NCBI GenBank assembly: GCA_018400055.1
Contig: JAGYNK010000068.1
Coordinates: forward strand, 1-10,042
DNA: 10,042 nucleotides
Direction: 5' to 3'
Source: Candidatus Moraniibacteriota bacterium
Lineage (GTDB): Bacteria; Patescibacteriota; Minisyncoccia; Moranbacterales; UBA9337
The notes beneath the pieces are model-generated. The model was given only the letters and a program-made list of their open reading frames with translations. It did not search any database and was not told the origin of the DNA. A program made the translations under genes and the position numbers. The first letter of the stretch is position 1. Each line of letters starts with the position of its first letter. Below are positions 1 to 5,395 of the stretch, piece after piece.

Positions 1-42
1 TTACTGATTTGTTTTATTATACCAGAAAAATTAAATTTTGGG

Positions 43-72
43 AATAAAAAAGCCGCGCTAAAAAGCACGGCT
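43..72 (-). terminator. Rho-independent terminator of the secreted-protein gene
   Basis: Inverted repeat with 9-nt arms (51-59 and 64-72) and a 4-nt loop, followed on the minus strand by a T-run (complement of the A-run at 46-51). The one non-Watson-Crick position is a G-T wobble when read on the minus strand but a C-A mismatch on the plus strand. This shows that it serves the minus-strand gene ending at 94. Confidence 0.85.
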
Positions 73-93
73 TATTGTTTATTCTTCCAATAT

Positions 94-552
94 TTATTCC
101 TCCAATAATGGAAGAATGCAAGACCACGGAAATGATACAGACGTTTCCAGATTGTTTGTGATGGTGCACAAACCACCATCACAACACTCTGCAATTACCG
201 GACACACAAGAGATCTACTCCATAGAACGGCGCGGAAATAATCAGCCAATCTCTCGTTATATCTTTGCAGGGACTCTCCCTGATATTGGGTTGGCGGTTC
301 CGCTACTTCCATATCAAAGAGCCATTGAAAATAAAAAGTGACCTGGTATGGATTTTCAATTACTGGATCTTCCACCAACGCCTTTCTAAGGTTAAAATTT
401 GTCGCCTCAACTGCCTTCCAATCATCATAACAAGAAGAATAGAAGCCGATTTTTTCTCCCGGCTCCATTTCCAAGAGCCATTGGAATGCACCTGCGGGAG
501 CAGTTACCAATCCCAACACTGCCATTACCATTGCCAAAAAAACTTTTTTCAT
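94..552 (-). CDS. Small secreted cysteine-rich protein, function unknown
   Basis: This 152-residue protein has a clear Sec signal peptide: MKK, a hydrophobic core at residues 4-18, and an AGA cleavage motif that predicts the mature chain starts at F23. The family is not recognised. The mature part has six cysteines (41, 117, 123, 124, 129, 145), enough for three disulfides in an exported protein. FQWLLEMEPGE at residue 23 recurs as FQWLFDMEVAE at residue 75, exactly 52 codons later, so an internal duplication is possible. The ATG at 552 is chosen because a GGGAGG ribosome-binding site lies 5 nt upstream (558-563) and the signal peptide begins there. It is transcribed alone, divergent from ileS, and ends in its own terminator. 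Confidence 0.72.
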   Translation of the reverse strand: MKKVFLAMVMAVLGLVTAPAGAFQWLLEMEPGEKIGFYSSCYDDWKAVEATNFNLRKALVEDPVIENPYQVTFYFQWLFDMEVAEPPTQYQGESLQRYNERLADYFRAVLWSRSLVCPVIAECCDGGLCTITNNLETSVSFPWSCILPLLEE

Positions 553-653
553 AATTTCCTCCCTAGCATTTTAAGCCTGCCCGGCTATATTTTTTAAATA
601 AAAAAATTTTTAAAATTTTTCTCACCTCCTTTTTAAATAACTTGAATATTTAT

Positions 654-693
654 CTTAACTTTACAGTTAAGCATATCCAGAAAAAATTGTCAA
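654..693 (-). promoter_or_regulatory. Candidate promoter with operator-like palindrome for the secreted protein
   Basis: On the minus strand a perfect -35 TTGACA (693-688) is followed 17 nt later by a poor -10 hexamer (TTAACT, 670-665). The -10 lies inside a perfect inverted repeat with 7-bp arms, CTTAACT at 654-660 and AGTTAAG at 665-671, separated by 4 nt. A good -35 with a weak -10 under a palindrome suggests regulation by a DNA-binding protein. The palindrome is seen directly; its role is inferred. Confidence 0.35.
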
Positions 694-700
694 ACAAAAC

Positions 701-709
701 TTATCCACA
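701..709 (+). other. Single DnaA-box match
   Basis: TTATCCACA is an exact match to the classical DnaA 9-mer. It stands alone, with no box cluster and no dnaA or dnaN nearby. It could be a DnaA-regulated site or chance in AT-rich DNA. An origin is not supported. Confidence 0.25.
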
Positions 710-827
710 TTTTTTAAGAAATAGCACGATATAGTGGTTAATACATCTCCCAAAAAGTTATATAATACATTATTCATTTTTACCAAAAAATCGAAAGCTT
801 CGTTTTTTCACTTTTCATATTCCGTGC

Positions 828-856
828 TTGAAAAAAGCCGATGAATAAGATAGTAT
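828..856 (+). promoter_or_regulatory. Candidate ileS promoter
   Basis: TTGAAA at 828-833 (5 of 6 to the -35 consensus), a 17-nt spacer, then TAGTAT at 851-856 (4 of 6 to the -10 consensus). Transcription would start near 863 and give a leader of about 107 nt containing the heptamer repeats and twin hairpins. A perfect TATAAT at 891-896 is an alternative, but it has no recognisable -35. Confidence 0.35.
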
Positions 857-857
857 A

Positions 858-885
858 TAACACATAACACATAACATTTAACATT
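858..885 (+). repeat. Heptanucleotide repeat, four units (28 bp)
   Basis: Two copies of TAACACA are followed by two copies of TAACATT, a four-unit 7-bp tandem repeat with an AABB pattern. It lies in the presumed ileS leader. Confidence 0.8.
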
Positions 886-899
886 TAAGCTATAATCTC

Positions 900-927
900 G
901 ATTACTAGTTACTGATTACTAGCTATC
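900..927 (+). repeat. Heptanucleotide repeat, four units (28 bp)
   Basis: The units are GATTACT, AGTTACT, GATTACT and a degenerate AGCTATC, an ABAB pattern with period 7. It ends where the twin hairpins begin. A related ATTACTGA occurs again just before the ileS start codon. Confidence 0.65.
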
Positions 928-955
928 TGGCTTTGCCAGATCTGGCGTAGCCAGA
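926..955. repeat. Twin 15-bp hairpins upstream of ileS
   Basis: Two head-to-tail copies of a perfect hairpin with stem TCTGGC/GCCAGA and 3-nt loops TTT (926-940) and GTA (941-955). The loops differ while both stems are kept, which suggests that the structure is maintained or recently duplicated. The second hairpin ends 14 nt before the ileS ATG, where no Shine-Dalgarno is present, so it may affect translation initiation. No T-run follows, so it is not an ordinary terminator. Confidence 0.7.
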
Positions 956-969
956 CTAATTACTGACTT

Positions 970-3900
970 ATGTTTAAAAAAGTAGATCCGAAACAAACTT
1001 TGCCGAAAATGGAAGAAAAAGTTTTGAAGTTTTGGAAAGAAAATAAAATATTTGAGAAGTCCGTGAAAGGTCGCGGAGACACACCCCCTCAATCCCCCCC
1101 TCAAAGAGAGGGGAAGGCTAGGGTGCGGAAAAATTACAGTTTTTACGACGGTCCGCCTTTTGCTACCGGCTTGCCTCATTATGGACACATCGTAGCCAGT
1201 GTTATGAAAGACGCTGTTCCCAGATATTGGACTATGAGAGGTTACCGAGTGGAAAGAAAATGGGGCTGGGATTGTCATGGTTTGCCGATTGAAAATATCG
1301 TGGAAAAGGAATTGAAATCAAAAAACAAAAAAGACATTGAAAAAATGGGCGTGGAAAAATTCAACGAAACCTGTCGCGAGAAAGTTTTGAATTATGCCAA
1401 TGATTGGAAAAAAATTATTCATAGATTAGGTCGCTGGGTGGATATGGAAAACGGCTATAAAACAATGGATCTGGACTATATGGAATCAGTCTGGTGGGTT
1501 TTTAAAGAACTGTGGAAAAAAGGACTGATTTACGAAGGTTATAAACCGATGCATATCTGCCCGAGATGCGAAACCACTTTATCGCAATCGGAGGTAGCAG
1601 AAGGCTATCGAGAAATAAAAGATTTATCAGTCATCGCTAAATTTGAACTTTACAATACGCGGAACAACATGGAAAAGGACGTGGGACAAAGCGGAAAAAT
1701 TCCTTGTCAGTCCGTGTTTAGTCCGCATGAGTCAGCTAAAACATATGTTTTAGCTTGGACAACTACGCCGTGGACTTTAATCGGAAATGCGGCGTTGGCG
1801 GTAAATCCGGATATTGATTATATAAAAATTCAAACGGAGAGCCATTCCGAGCTTAGCAAGGAATTCTGTTTAGCAAAGAGTCTGGATCCTCGGGTCAAGC
1901 CCGAGGATGACAAAAAAGAAAAGCCCGAAGATGACAAAAGAGAAAATCCCGAGGATGACAAAAAAGAAAAACCCGAAGATGACAAAAGAGAAAATCCCGA
2001 GGATGATGAAAAAAGCCAGCTTGAAAATGACAAAAAAATAAATTCTAAAAAAGACAATAAAAACAATGAGTATTATATTCTAGCCAAAGATAGAGCCAAA
2101 GATATTCTAAAAGACAAAAAATATAAAATCGTAGAAACATTTAAAGGCAAAGAATTAATCGGAAAAAAATACAAACCGCTTTTTGATTATTACACAAGTG
2201 GTCAGTATAAGTCCGCATTAAGTCCGCGTGAGTCTGCGTTATGGAAAAATGGCTGGAAAATTTACGGAGCTGATTTCGTAACCACCGAAGAAGGAACGGG
2301 CGTAGTGCATATCGCTCCGGCTTTTGGCGAAGACGATATGGCTTTGGGAAAAAAAGAAAATTTGCCTTTTATTCAGCACGTTGGAATGGACGGAGTTATC
2401 AAAAAAGAAGCCGGTGATCTCGTATCGGGGCGCGGGACAAGCTTTGCCGGATTAAATGTAAAACCCGCGGACAATTATCAAAAGACCGATGTGGAAATCA
2501 TAAAATATTTAGCGCATCACAATTTATTATTTTCCAAAGAAAAATACGCGCACAGCTATCCACATTGCTGGAGATGCGAAACCCCGCTTATAAATTATGC
2601 CACCTCTTCTTGGTTTGTGGACGTTTCTAAAATTAAAGAGCAGGCGTTAGCGTTAGCTAAAGAAATAAATTGGTCGCCCGATTATATTAAAGAAGGACGC
2701 TTCGGCCATTGGCTGGAAAGCGCTCGCGATTGGTCTATCAGCCGCCAGAGATTTTGGGCGTCAGTCATTCCGGTTTGGCGTTGCCAAGGCACGCAGACCA
2801 ATGCGGACGCAGACACGGAACAACACGGAAAGGGTTGTGGAAATATTAAAGTCGTCGGCAGCGTGGAAGAAATAAATAAAAATCTCGGATATTTTTTCAT
2901 TATGAGGCATGGGGAAGCGGAGAGCAATATTAAGGATATTATTTCATGCCGACCCGGAGACGGATATTTTTTAACCGAAAAAGGCGTTAAAGATGTTGAA
3001 AAAGCGGCTAAAAAACTAAAAAAAGAAAAAATAGAAATTATTATTGCTTCCGATCTGGAACGCACCAAACAAACGGCGGAAATAGTAGCCAAGGAACTGG
3101 GCGTCAAAGTTATTTTTGACAAGCGTATCCGGGAAGTTGACGCGGGAAAAGCCAATGGAAAAAAATTTAACAGAGATAAGTGGTGGAAGGGAGTTAGTTC
3201 TAAATTTTCTGGTGGAGATGATCTTATGAGTTTAAAAAAACGAGTAGATTACTTTTATAATGAAATATTTAGAAAGTATAAAAATAGAAAAATATTAATT
3301 GTTTCCCATGGGGGAGTTATTACTGCGTTAGAAGCTATTCTTTCTAGAAAAAATTATCTTACTAAAATAAACGATATATTTTTAAATAATTGTATTAGAA
3401 CAGCGGAAGTAAGAAAACTGAAATATAAATTAATTGATTTGCATAAGCATATTGTTGACGGAATAACTTTTAAATGCGACAAGTGCGGCGGAGTTATGAA
3501 AAGAGTGCCGGATGTGCTGGATTGCTGGTTTGAAAGCGGATCTATGCCATACGCCCAAATGCATTATCCTTTTGAAAACAAGGAAAAATTTGAAAAAAGT
3601 TTTCCGGCTGATTTTATCGCGGAAGGTATTGATCAGACACGCGCCTGGTTTTATTACTTGCACATTATGGCCGCAGCCATAAAAAATAAACCCGCTTTCA
3701 AGAATGTTATTGTCAATGGAATCGTTTTAGCGGAAGACGGTAAAAAAATGTCCAAACGGCTGAATAATTATCCCAATCCGGCGCTTATGTTTGAAAAATA
3801 CGGCGCGGACACGATGCGTTTTTACTTGCTTTCCTCTCCGATAGTAGCGGCCCAGAATTTAAATTTTTCGGAAAAAGAATTGGCGGAATTATCCAGAGGA

Positions 3901-4971
3901 ATGTTCCGGATGCTCTGGAATTCTTATTCGTTTTTTGTCTTATACGCAAATATTGACAAATTTAAACCTGATCGTGTAGAGACGAGGCATGCCTCGTCTC
4001 TACTAGACAAATGGATTATTTCCGAGTTGAATGTATTGATACAAGGAGTTAATAAATATATGGAAAGTTATGCATTGCACAAAGCCGCTAGATTATTCCC
4101 TGAATTCATAGACAATCTTTCCAATTGGTATATTCGTCGCTCGCGTAAAAGATTTTGGAAAAGCGAAAATGATGAAGACAAAAATCAAGCTTACCAAACT
4201 TTGCATTATATTTTAATAGAACTTTCTAAACTAATGGCGCCTTTCACTCCGTTTATAGCCGAAGATATTTATAGAAATTTGGCTTGTCATTCCGGACCTG
4301 TTCCGGAATCTCGTAATGAGATCCTGAAACCTGCCTCGCCGGCAGGCAGGCAAGTTCAGGATGACAGTCATTCGGTGCATCTAGAAAATTTTCCGCAAGC
4401 GGATGAAAAATTAATGGACGAAAAATTAAATGAGGAAATGAGAAAAATACGGGAGATTATCACGGAAGCGTTGCAATTGCGCGCCAAGGCCGGAATTAAA
4501 GTTCGCCAGCCAGTCGCCATGCTCCAAATCAAAAATCAAAAATCAAAAATCAAGAAGGAATTACTGGAGATTATTAAAGAAGAAGTTAATGTAAAGAATG
4601 TTAAGGCTGTTAAAATTTTTAAAGCTGTTGAAAACATTATTGTCAGCAGTGATAAAAAGATTGGATTAGATACAAAGATTACTGAAGATTTAAAAATGGA
4701 AGGGCAGGCCCGGGAAATTATTCGTTTTATTCAACAAATGAGAAAAGAAGCCGATTACGAAGTTGACAACCGTATTGAAATAAGCCATAGTGGAATGAAA
4801 GAAATTTTCCGAAAATTTGGCAATATGATTGCCAAAGAAACATTAGCGGAAAATATTAGTTCACAATTCACAATTCACAGTTCACAGTTTGATCTTGAAA
4901 AAGAGCTTGAAATGGAAAAAGAGAAAGTCAAAATCTGGATAAAAAAATGCAAGGACCCGAAGCAATCATAA
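970..4971 (+). CDS. ileS: Isoleucyl-tRNA synthetase with inserted histidine-phosphatase domain
   Basis: Cytoplasmic class I synthetase that charges tRNA-Ile with isoleucine. Visible motifs are the HIGH-type HYGH (residues 70-73), TTTPWTL (264-270) and GTGVVHIAPAFGEDD (442-456) of the CP1 editing domain, SRQRFW near 593, DCWFESGSMPYAQ, and KMSKR (926-930). The anticodon-binding region follows from about 1010. The motif wording matches the eukaryote/archaea-like type 2 enzyme, a class known for low mupirocin sensitivity. At 1333 residues it exceeds the usual length of about 1040; the excess is a histidine-phosphatase domain (about 640-818) and nine in-frame repeat inserts, listed separately. 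All catalytic motifs are intact, so the enzyme is probably functional. An in-frame TGA at 964-966 makes ATG 970 the first possible start, and the N-terminus fits the family. No Shine-Dalgarno is visible. Confidence 0.96.
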   Translation: MFKKVDPKQTLPKMEEKVLKFWKENKIFEKSVKGRGDTPPQSPPQREGKARVRKNYSFYDGPPFATGLPHYGHIVASVMKDAVPRYWTMRGYRVERKWGWDCHGLPIENIVEKELKSKNKKDIEKMGVEKFNETCREKVLNYANDWKKIIHRLGRWVDMENGYKTMDLDYMESVWWVFKELWKKGLIYEGYKPMHICPRCETTLSQSEVAEGYREIKDLSVIAKFELYNTRNNMEKDVGQSGKIPCQSVFSPHESAKTYVLAWTTTPWTLIGNAALAVNPDIDYIKIQTESHSELSKEFCLAKSLDPRVKPEDDKKEKPEDDKRENPEDDKKEKPEDDKRENPEDDEKSQLENDKKINSKKDNKNNEYYILAKDRAKDILKDKKYKIVETFKGKELIGKKYKPLFDYYTSGQYKSALSPRESALWKNGWKIYGADFVTTEEGTGVVHIAPAFGEDDMALGKKENLPFIQHVGMDGVIKKEAGDLVSGRGTSFAGLNVKPADNYQKTDVEIIKYLAHHNLLFSKEKYAHSYPHCWRCETPLINYATSSWFVDVSKIKEQALALAKEINWSPDYIKEGRFGHWLESARDWSISRQRFWASVIPVWRCQGTQTNADADTEQHGKGCGNIKVVGSVEEINKNLGYFFIMRHGEAESNIKDIISCRPGDGYFLTEKGVKDVEKAAKKLKKEKIEIIIASDLERTKQTAEIVAKELGVKVIFDKRIREVDAGKANGKKFNRDKWWKGVSSKFSGGDDLMSLKKRVDYFYNEIFRKYKNRKILIVSHGGVITALEAILSRKNYLTKINDIFLNNCIRTAEVRKLKYKLIDLHKHIVDGITFKCDKCGGVMKRVPDVLDCWFESGSMPYAQMHYPFENKEKFEKSFPADFIAEGIDQTRAWFYYLHIMAAAIKNKPAFKNVIVNGIVLAEDGKKMSKRLNNYPNPALMFEKYGADTMRFYLLSSPIVAAQNLNFSEKELAELSRGMFRMLWNSYSFFVLYANIDKFKPDRVETRHASSLLDKWIISELNVLIQGVNKYMESYALHKAARLFPEFIDNLSNWYIRRSRKRFWKSENDEDKNQAYQTLHYILIELSKLMAPFTPFIAEDIYRNLACHSGPVPESRNEILKPASPAGRQVQDDSHSVHLENFPQADEKLMDEKLNEEMRKIREIITEALQLRAKAGIKVRQPVAMLQIKNQKSKIKKELLEIIKEEVNVKNVKAVKIFKAVENIIVSSDKKIGLDTKITEDLKMEGQAREIIRFIQQMRKEADYEVDNRIEISHSGMKEIFRKFGNMIAKETLAENISSQFTIHSSQFDLEKELEMEKEKVKIWIKKCKDPKQS
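1082..1125. repeat. In-frame palindromic insert (PPQSPPQREG type) in ileS
   Basis: Outer arms CACCC (1082-1086) and GGGTG (1121-1125) enclose an inner hairpin with CCCCTC (1097-1102) and GAGGGG (1108-1113) around a 5-nt loop. It encodes residues about 38-52 (TPPQSPPQREG...). These sit between the N-terminal helix ending in IFEKS and the YDGPPFATG motif, where other IleRS have only a short charged linker. The C/G-rich tract contrasts sharply with the surrounding AT-rich gene, which points to an inserted element. Confidence 0.75.
1709..1735 (+). repeat. In-frame GTCCGC-type repeat, copy 1
   Basis: Encodes residues 247-256, QSVFSPHESA, placed just before the conserved TYVLAWTTTPWTL strand of the editing domain. 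A second copy in the same frame at 2209-2239 encodes KSALSPRESA, and a third lies inverted at 2791-2819. The shared DNA core is built on AGTCCG(C/T) and GAGTC units. Confidence 0.7.
1886..1908. repeat. In-frame DPRVKPEDD palindromic element in ileS
   Basis: Perfect inverted repeat with 9-bp arms (1886-1894 and 1900-1908) around a 5-nt loop, followed by GACA. It encodes residues 306-313, within the peptide LDPRVKPEDD. The DPRVKPEDD peptide is familiar to me from palindromic elements that enter proteins in alphaproteobacteria and CPR bacteria (recalled, not checked). Its right end, AGGATGACA, is shared with the element at 4285-4366, so the two are probably one family. Confidence 0.8.
1897..2064 (+). 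repeat. 24-bp tandem repeat array (seven octapeptides) in ileS
   Basis: Seven consecutive 24-bp units begin at the right arm of the DPRVKPEDD palindrome. They encode KPEDDKKE, KPEDDKRE, NPEDDKKE, KPEDDKRE, NPEDDEKS, QLENDKKI and NSKKDNKN (residues 310-365). Units alternate in two synonymous and one non-synonymous position, so the growth unit was probably a 48-bp dimer. Similarity decays from left to right. Conserved IleRS sequence resumes at once with EYYILAKD. The result is a highly charged, probably disordered loop in the editing domain. Confidence 0.9.
2209..2239 (+). repeat. In-frame GTCCGC-type repeat, copy 2
   Basis: Encodes residues 414-423, KSALSPRESA, between LFDYYTSGQY and WKIYGADF in the editing domain. 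It aligns codon for codon with QSVFSPHESA of the copy at 1709-1735, in the same reading frame. Other IleRS have only a short turn at this point. Confidence 0.7.
2791..2819 (-). repeat. In-frame GTCCGC-type repeat, copy 3 (inverted)
   Basis: Read on the minus strand, this copy ends in an 18-bp stretch that matches copy 2 (GTCCGC...GTCTGCGT) at 15 of 18 positions. Because it is inverted, it encodes an unrelated peptide (TQTNADADTE, residues 608-617). It falls between WRC (C605) and GCG (C623), which in relatives form one CxxC zinc knuckle. Confidence 0.65.
2887..3423 (+). other. Histidine-phosphatase domain inserted within IleRS
   Basis: Residues about 640-818 form a complete domain of the histidine phosphatase (phosphoglycerate mutase-like) superfamily. 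They show MRHGEAESN with the phospho-accepting H647, SDLERTKQTAE with R698, REVDAG with E722 as likely acid/base, and SHGG with H780, then a closing strand near 805-815. All expected catalytic residues (R646, H647, R698, E722, H780) are present, so activity is plausible. The flanks are ordinary IleRS: VVGSVEEINK before and IDLHKHIVDGITFKC after, which are almost adjacent in relatives. The substrate cannot be told from sequence. Confidence 0.9.
3976..4003. repeat. 28-bp perfect palindrome in ileS (VETRHASSL)
   Basis: Every base from 3976 to 4003 pairs across a centre at 3989/3990, with no mismatch and no loop; one arm is GTAGAGACGAGGCA. It encodes residues 1003-1011, VETRHASSL, in the linker between the catalytic core and the anticodon-binding domain. 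Similar GTAGAGACG palindromes are, from memory, dispersed in cyanobacterial and CPR genomes. Confidence 0.85.
4285..4366. repeat. 82-bp multi-hairpin element in ileS (SGPVPESR type)
   Basis: Ends are the inverted repeats TGTCAT (4285) and ATGACA (4361). Inside are three stems: ATTCCGG/CCGGAAT (4289-4309), ATCTC/GAGAT (4308-4322) and ATCCTGAA/TTCAGGAT (4321-4362), the last enclosing a G/C-rich CCTGCC/GGCAGG stem. It encodes residues about 1106-1132 (CHSGPVPESRNEIL...QVQDD). It separates IYRNL from SVHLENFP, which are close neighbours in other IleRS. The terminal TGTCAT/ATGACA and composite stems suggest a mobile palindromic element. Confidence 0.85.
4526..4553 (+). repeat. Heptanucleotide repeat (AAATCAA x4) in ileS
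   Basis: Four perfect copies of AAATCAA. Because 7 is not a multiple of 3, they encode a non-repeating peptide (IKNQKSKIK). The insert lies in the C-terminal region after KVRQPVAMLQ. Confidence 0.85.
4860..4887 (+). repeat. Heptanucleotide repeat (TTCACAR x4) in ileS
   Basis: Two copies of TTCACAA are followed by two of TTCACAG, the same AABB arrangement and 28-bp length as the repeat at 858-885. It encodes SQFTIHSSQ near the C-terminus, between ENIS and FDLEKELEME. Confidence 0.85.
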
Positions 4972-4999
4972 ATTTAAAATACCAACTCCCTCCAAAAAC

Positions 5000-5047
5000 T
5001 TTCTGCAATTTTTACAGCGATACGTATCGCTGTAAAAATTGCAGAAA
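5000..5047. repeat. 48-bp perfect palindrome downstream of ileS
   Basis: All 24 base pairs match around a centre at 5023/5024 (central GATACGTATC), with no loop or mismatch. It starts 28 nt after the ileS stop and ends 13 nt before the ribosome-binding site of the next gene. No T-run follows on either strand, so it is not a standard rho-independent terminator. It may attenuate, block 3' exonucleases, or be a palindromic element like those inside ileS. Confidence 0.9.
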
Positions 5048-5076
5048 TATAAAATATAATAAGGAGGAACAGTTCT

Positions 5077-5376
5077 TTGAAAAAAATCGGGATGGAAAAA
5101 ATAAAAGAAACATATAAAAATCCTCCTTGGAAAATTAAACAGAGGAGGGAAGCTCCAAAAAACAAAACACGTCGCACTCATCTTTTTTGGCAAATTCTGT
5201 TCTTAATCCTTTTTGTCTGGGCGGGATATGAGCTCGCCATTATTGCCTGGCATGATAAGTATGATAATTTTCATATTCGCTGGCTTGTTGGAATAGCCGG
5301 TGGTGAAATAGGCGCCGCTGTTTATTTTTTATTTTCTGTCCACTTAATGGACAGGATAACAAAAAAATTGCAATAA
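5077..5376 (+). CDS. Small two-helix membrane protein, function unknown
   Basis: A 99-residue protein not recognised as a known family. A basic, lysine- and arginine-rich N-terminal segment (1-34) precedes two predicted membrane helices at about 36-58 and 68-90, joined by a short charged loop (HDKYDNFHIR). Both ends are then predicted cytoplasmic by the positive-inside rule. The start is TTG at 5077, chosen because AAGGAGGA (5061-5068) lies 8 nt upstream; the internal ATG at 5092 is too far from that site. It leads a cluster of three small membrane genes, 19 nt ahead of the next, and follows the 48-bp palindrome. Confidence 0.7.
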   Translation: MKKIGMEKIKETYKNPPWKIKQRREAPKNKTRRTHLFWQILFLILFVWAGYELAIIAWHDKYDNFHIRWLVGIAGGEIGAAVYFLFSVHLMDRITKKLQ

Positions 5377-5395
5377 AATAAAAAGGAGACTGAAA

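Larger units (their letters stand above)
565..969. other. Gene-free AT-rich region between the divergent genes
   Basis: No convincing gene is seen in this 405-base stretch. It is very AT-rich. From left to right it holds a strong but orphan Shine-Dalgarno match on the minus strand (621-631), an 18-bp palindrome (654-671), a DnaA-box match (701-709), a perfect TATAAT at 761-766 with a weak upstream hexamer, an A/T-flanked hairpin (785-808), a promoter candidate (828-856), two heptamer repeats and twin hairpins. It must carry the promoters of both flanking genes. No T-box is visible ahead of ileS. Confidence 0.7.

Noticed and set aside
265..597. Plus-strand 110-aa ORF
   Set aside because: It is the antisense shadow of the secreted protein, whose signal peptide, ribosome-binding site and terminator all support the minus strand.
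701..709. Replication origin
   Set aside because: Only one DnaA box is present, with no dnaA or dnaN and no further boxes or DUE next to it.
785..808. Terminator-like A/T hairpin
   Set aside because: The stem is mostly A-T with a bulge, and no gene ends close enough to use it.
858..955. CRISPR array
   Set aside because: The repeats are contiguous heptamers or hairpins without spacers, and no cas gene is present.
919..1278. Minus-strand ORF across the ileS start
   Set aside because: It is antisense to the conserved N-terminus of IleRS and has no recognisable motif.
1830..2066. Minus-strand 78-aa ORF, serine-rich with regular repeats
   Set aside because: It is the antisense shadow of the 24-bp tandem array in ileS; the repeats come from the plus-strand octapeptides and there is no ribosome-binding site.
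2682..3155. Minus-strand 157-aa ORF inside ileS
   Set aside because: It overlaps conserved IleRS and histidine-phosphatase motifs on the plus strand and shows no domain of its own.
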